A DNA stretch of 6,446 nt from Spartobacteria bacterium UBA6821 (GTDB lineage: Bacteria; Verrucomicrobiota; Verrucomicrobiia; Chthoniobacterales; UBA6821): positions 2,790-9,235 of the forward strand of contig DKEN01000015.1 of the NCBI GenBank assembly GCA_002452515.1, written 5' to 3'. A program made the position numbers and the translations under genes. Below the pieces are notes generated by a model. The model was not told where the DNA came from, made no database searches, and saw only the letters and a list, made by a program, of their open reading frames with translations. Of the stretch, positions 5,140-6,446 are shown one piece after another (within the stretch, counting starts at the first letter, position 1; the number at the start of each line of letters is the position of its first letter).

Positions 5140-5691
5140 CTAGGGAGTAGCTGGCTGTGCCTTCAGTGCAGTCTCGATCGCAGTGACGATGGCAGGATTA
5201 TCAGGCTTCATTTTTGGTTCGAAACGGGCAATCACTTCACCATTTCTTCCGATCAAAAACTTGCCGAAATTCCACTTCACGTCACCCGGGAATTTGGCTT
5301 CCGGTCCCGTTAGCGCAGCGTAGAGAGGGGCCTGTTCGATCCCCTTCACATGGATCTTGTCGAAGAGGGGAAAGGTTACTTGGTATTTGGAAGTGCAGAA
5401 TGCCTTGATCTCCTCATTGCTTCCAGGTTCCTGGGCTCCAAAGTCATTGCAGGGAAAACCGAGAATAATGAAACCCTGCGAGCCATACTGCCGATAGAGC
5501 TGTTCGAGAGCGGCATACTGCGGAGTATTACCACAGAGGGAGGCAACATTGACGATGAGAATGACCTTGCCTGCATCATCTTTCAGCGAGGCATGCTTGC
5601 CATCCGTAGTCTTGAATGGAATCTGATCAAGTGATGATGCCGTGATGGCAGTAAGGGGGAGTAAGAGAAGTGCCGTAAGAAGCCATTTCAT
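5140..5691 (-). CDS. Exported Cys-type glutathione peroxidase (thioredoxin-dependent type likely)
   Basis: A complete 183-residue GPx-family thiol peroxidase that reduces hydrogen peroxide and organic hydroperoxides. MKWLLTALLLLPLTAITASS is a likely Sec signal peptide, placing the enzyme in the periplasm. Peroxidatic Cys53 lies in NVASLCGNTPQY, in place of selenocysteine. GFPCNDFGAQEPGSNEEI (78-95) and WNFGKFLI (140-147) are the other family blocks. Cys99 in AFCTSKYQVTFPLFDKI is placed like the resolving Cys of thioredoxin-dependent GPx enzymes, with Cys81 as the third. The catalytic tetrad is normally Cys, Gln, Trp, Asn: Trp140 and Asn141 are present, but the Gln of FPCNQFG is Asp83 here. 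The start at 5691 has AAGGA five bases upstream, a strong ribosome binding site. It is convergent with the tolA-like gene and divergent from DUF1622, so probably a single-gene transcript. Confidence 0.95.
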   Translation of the reverse strand: MKWLLTALLLLPLTAITASSLDQIPFKTTDGKHASLKDDAGKVILIVNVASLCGNTPQYAALEQLYRQYGSQGFIILGFPCNDFGAQEPGSNEEIKAFCTSKYQVTFPLFDKIHVKGIEQAPLYAALTGPEAKFPGDVKWNFGKFLIGRNGEVIARFEPKMKPDNPAIVTAIETALKAQPATP

Positions 5692-5783
5692 GCGTTTCCT
5701 TCTGCATCAGATGTTTTGCAAGAGCAAGACTCCCGAGGAACAAATTTTCTCCTGATCCACAATATTTTAGGTAAGTTCACCCC

Positions 5784-6200
5784 ATGGAAGCGCCCGGACT
5801 TTATCTTAGGATTCTCGAACTCATCGTCCATGTCGCCGATGGGATCGGTGTGGCGATGCTGGTTGTCGGACTGTTCTTTGCGGCTTTTCTGGCCTTGAAA
5901 ACTTGGAGAACTTCCGGTGACGGGACGCTTGCCTACACGGTTCTTCGCAGGACATTGGGAGGAGCGATTCTTGCCGGTTTGGAGGTGCTGGTGGCTGGGG
6001 ATCTGATCCGCACGGTTGCTGTCGCTCCGACGCTCGACAATGTCTTCACCCTCGGCATCATTGTCCTGATTCGGACCTTCCTTTCCTTCTCGCTTGAGAT
6101 CGAAATCGAGGGGACGCTCCCGTGGAAACGTGCACTGACTCAGACCGGAGCCTCGGTGATCGCCGATGCAGTGCGTCGCTCAGGTTCTCTGGAAAAGTGA
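5784..6200 (+). CDS. DUF1622 family membrane protein
   Basis: A 138-residue integral membrane protein of the DUF1622 family, function unknown. Three membrane segments are visible at about residues 10-38, 57-76 and 85-106. Family features include ARRTLGG-like RRTLGGAILAGLEVLVAGDLIRTV, with the conserved Glu and Asp inside the second segment, LGIIVLIRTFLSFSLEIEIEG with its Arg and acidic residues, and a closing PW (residues 113-114). The start at 5784 gives MEAPGLYLRILELIVH; the only purine-rich sequence is TAGGTAAG (5768-5775), somewhat far for a ribosome binding site. Divergent from the peroxidase across 92 bases, and 40 bases upstream of mqnC on the same strand, so the two may be co-transcribed. 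Confidence 0.88.
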   Translation: MEAPGLYLRILELIVHVADGIGVAMLVVGLFFAAFLALKTWRTSGDGTLAYTVLRRTLGGAILAGLEVLVAGDLIRTVAVAPTLDNVFTLGIIVLIRTFLSFSLEIEIEGTLPWKRALTQTGASVIADAVRRSGSLEK

Positions 6201-6240
6201 TGTTGCGAAGATCGGTTCTTGGAGCGATTCTCTGGGAGTT

Positions 6241-6446
6241 ATGCCGACGATGACTTCCATCAGCAGCCTTGAATCCCTGACCGATCGTGTCATCGGCGGG
6301 GAACGGATCACTCCCAAGGAGGCGCTAGAGCTCTACCACCTGCCGCTTGAGGAACTTGGAGCCCTGGCCAACCACCGGCGGATGCTGGCGCGAACAGATG
6401 CCGTTGACGGGAAGGGGAATGAGATCGTCACCTACATCATCGACCG
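6241..6446 (+). CDS. mqnC: Cyclic dehypoxanthinyl futalosine synthase MqnC, N-terminal part
   Basis: The first 68 codons of a radical-SAM enzyme gene that continues past the window. The segment SLESLTDRVIGGERITPKEALELYHLPLEELGALANHRR (residues 9-47) followed by GNEIVTYIIDR (58-68) matches the start of MqnC, where the next residues are normally NINYTNVC leading to the CxxxCxxC iron-sulfur motif. MqnC cyclises dehypoxanthine futalosine in the futalosine route to menaquinone. The related MqnE and CofH-type proteins share this N-terminal pattern, so the assignment rests on the short visible part. Start choice is open: GGGAG (6234-6238) is only two bases from ATG 6241 but eleven from the in-frame ATG 6250 (MTSISS), which has better spacing. 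Confidence 0.82.
   Translation, partial: MPTMTSISSLESLTDRVIGGERITPKEALELYHLPLEELGALANHRRMLARTDAVDGKGNEIVTYIID

Noticed and set aside
5692..5783. Promoter pair TTGCAA (5716-5721) with an AT-rich -10 before DUF1622
   Set aside because: At normal spacing the -10 position reads AACAAA, which is not a credible match; the AT-rich ATATTTTA lies too far downstream.
6200..6253. 17-codon open frame overlapping the DUF1622 stop (TGATG)
   Set aside because: It is short, has no independent support, and runs into the mqnC start; overlap of this kind is expected by chance.

Overview
The window reads as chromosomal DNA of a Gram-negative bacterium of moderately high GC. Evidence for an outer membrane is a TolQ/TolR/TolA (ExbB/ExbD/TonB) energy-transduction operon and Sec-type signal peptides. 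The start of mqnC points to menaquinone made by the futalosine route. The gene mix and the hairpin-rich spacers would suit Verrucomicrobiota, but that placement is an impression that needs a protein search.

Layout: (1) 1-527, minus strand, the N-terminal part of an ABC ATPase that looks like an Uup-type ABC-F protein, except that the residues after Walker B are transporter-like. (2) 528-683, a non-coding spacer dominated by an imperfect inverted repeat. (3) 684-1616, minus strand, an exported protein with a possible LolA-like fold; its last codons overlap a G/C-run palindrome. (4) 1720-2220, plus strand and divergent from it, a complete Cupin_5 (DUF985) protein. (5) 2221-2560, a 340-base spacer packed with inverted repeats. 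(6) 2561-4950, a tight three-gene operon: proton-channel subunit (TolQ/ExbB), TolR/ExbD, and a 400-residue TolA/TonB-type protein with a long Pro/Thr/Lys spacer. (7) 4951-5139, a second hairpin-rich spacer that shares a module order with spacer 5. (8) 5140-5691, minus strand, an exported Cys-type glutathione peroxidase. (9) 5784-6200, plus strand, a DUF1622 membrane protein. (10) 6241-6446, plus strand, the 5' end of mqnC.

How the genes fit together: TolQ/TolR form a proton-driven inner-membrane motor, and the TolA/TonB-like protein carries its energy across the periplasm to the outer membrane. No tolB or pal follows within the window. The peroxidase and the LolA-like protein are predicted to act in the envelope. 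The cupin, DUF1622 and mqnC genes show no clear functional link to the Tol operon.

The most unusual material is non-coding. The spacers at 2221-2560 and 4951-5139 share an ordered set of small hairpins, including a 12/13-identical core (TTGCCTRCGGCAC) followed by a stem whose bases differ while pairing is kept. This suggests a dispersed structured repeat family. At protein level, the channel subunit has Gly where ExbB/TolQ normally has a conserved Glu, the peroxidase has Asp for the tetrad Gln, and the ABC-F-like protein lacks the DEPTNHLD motif.
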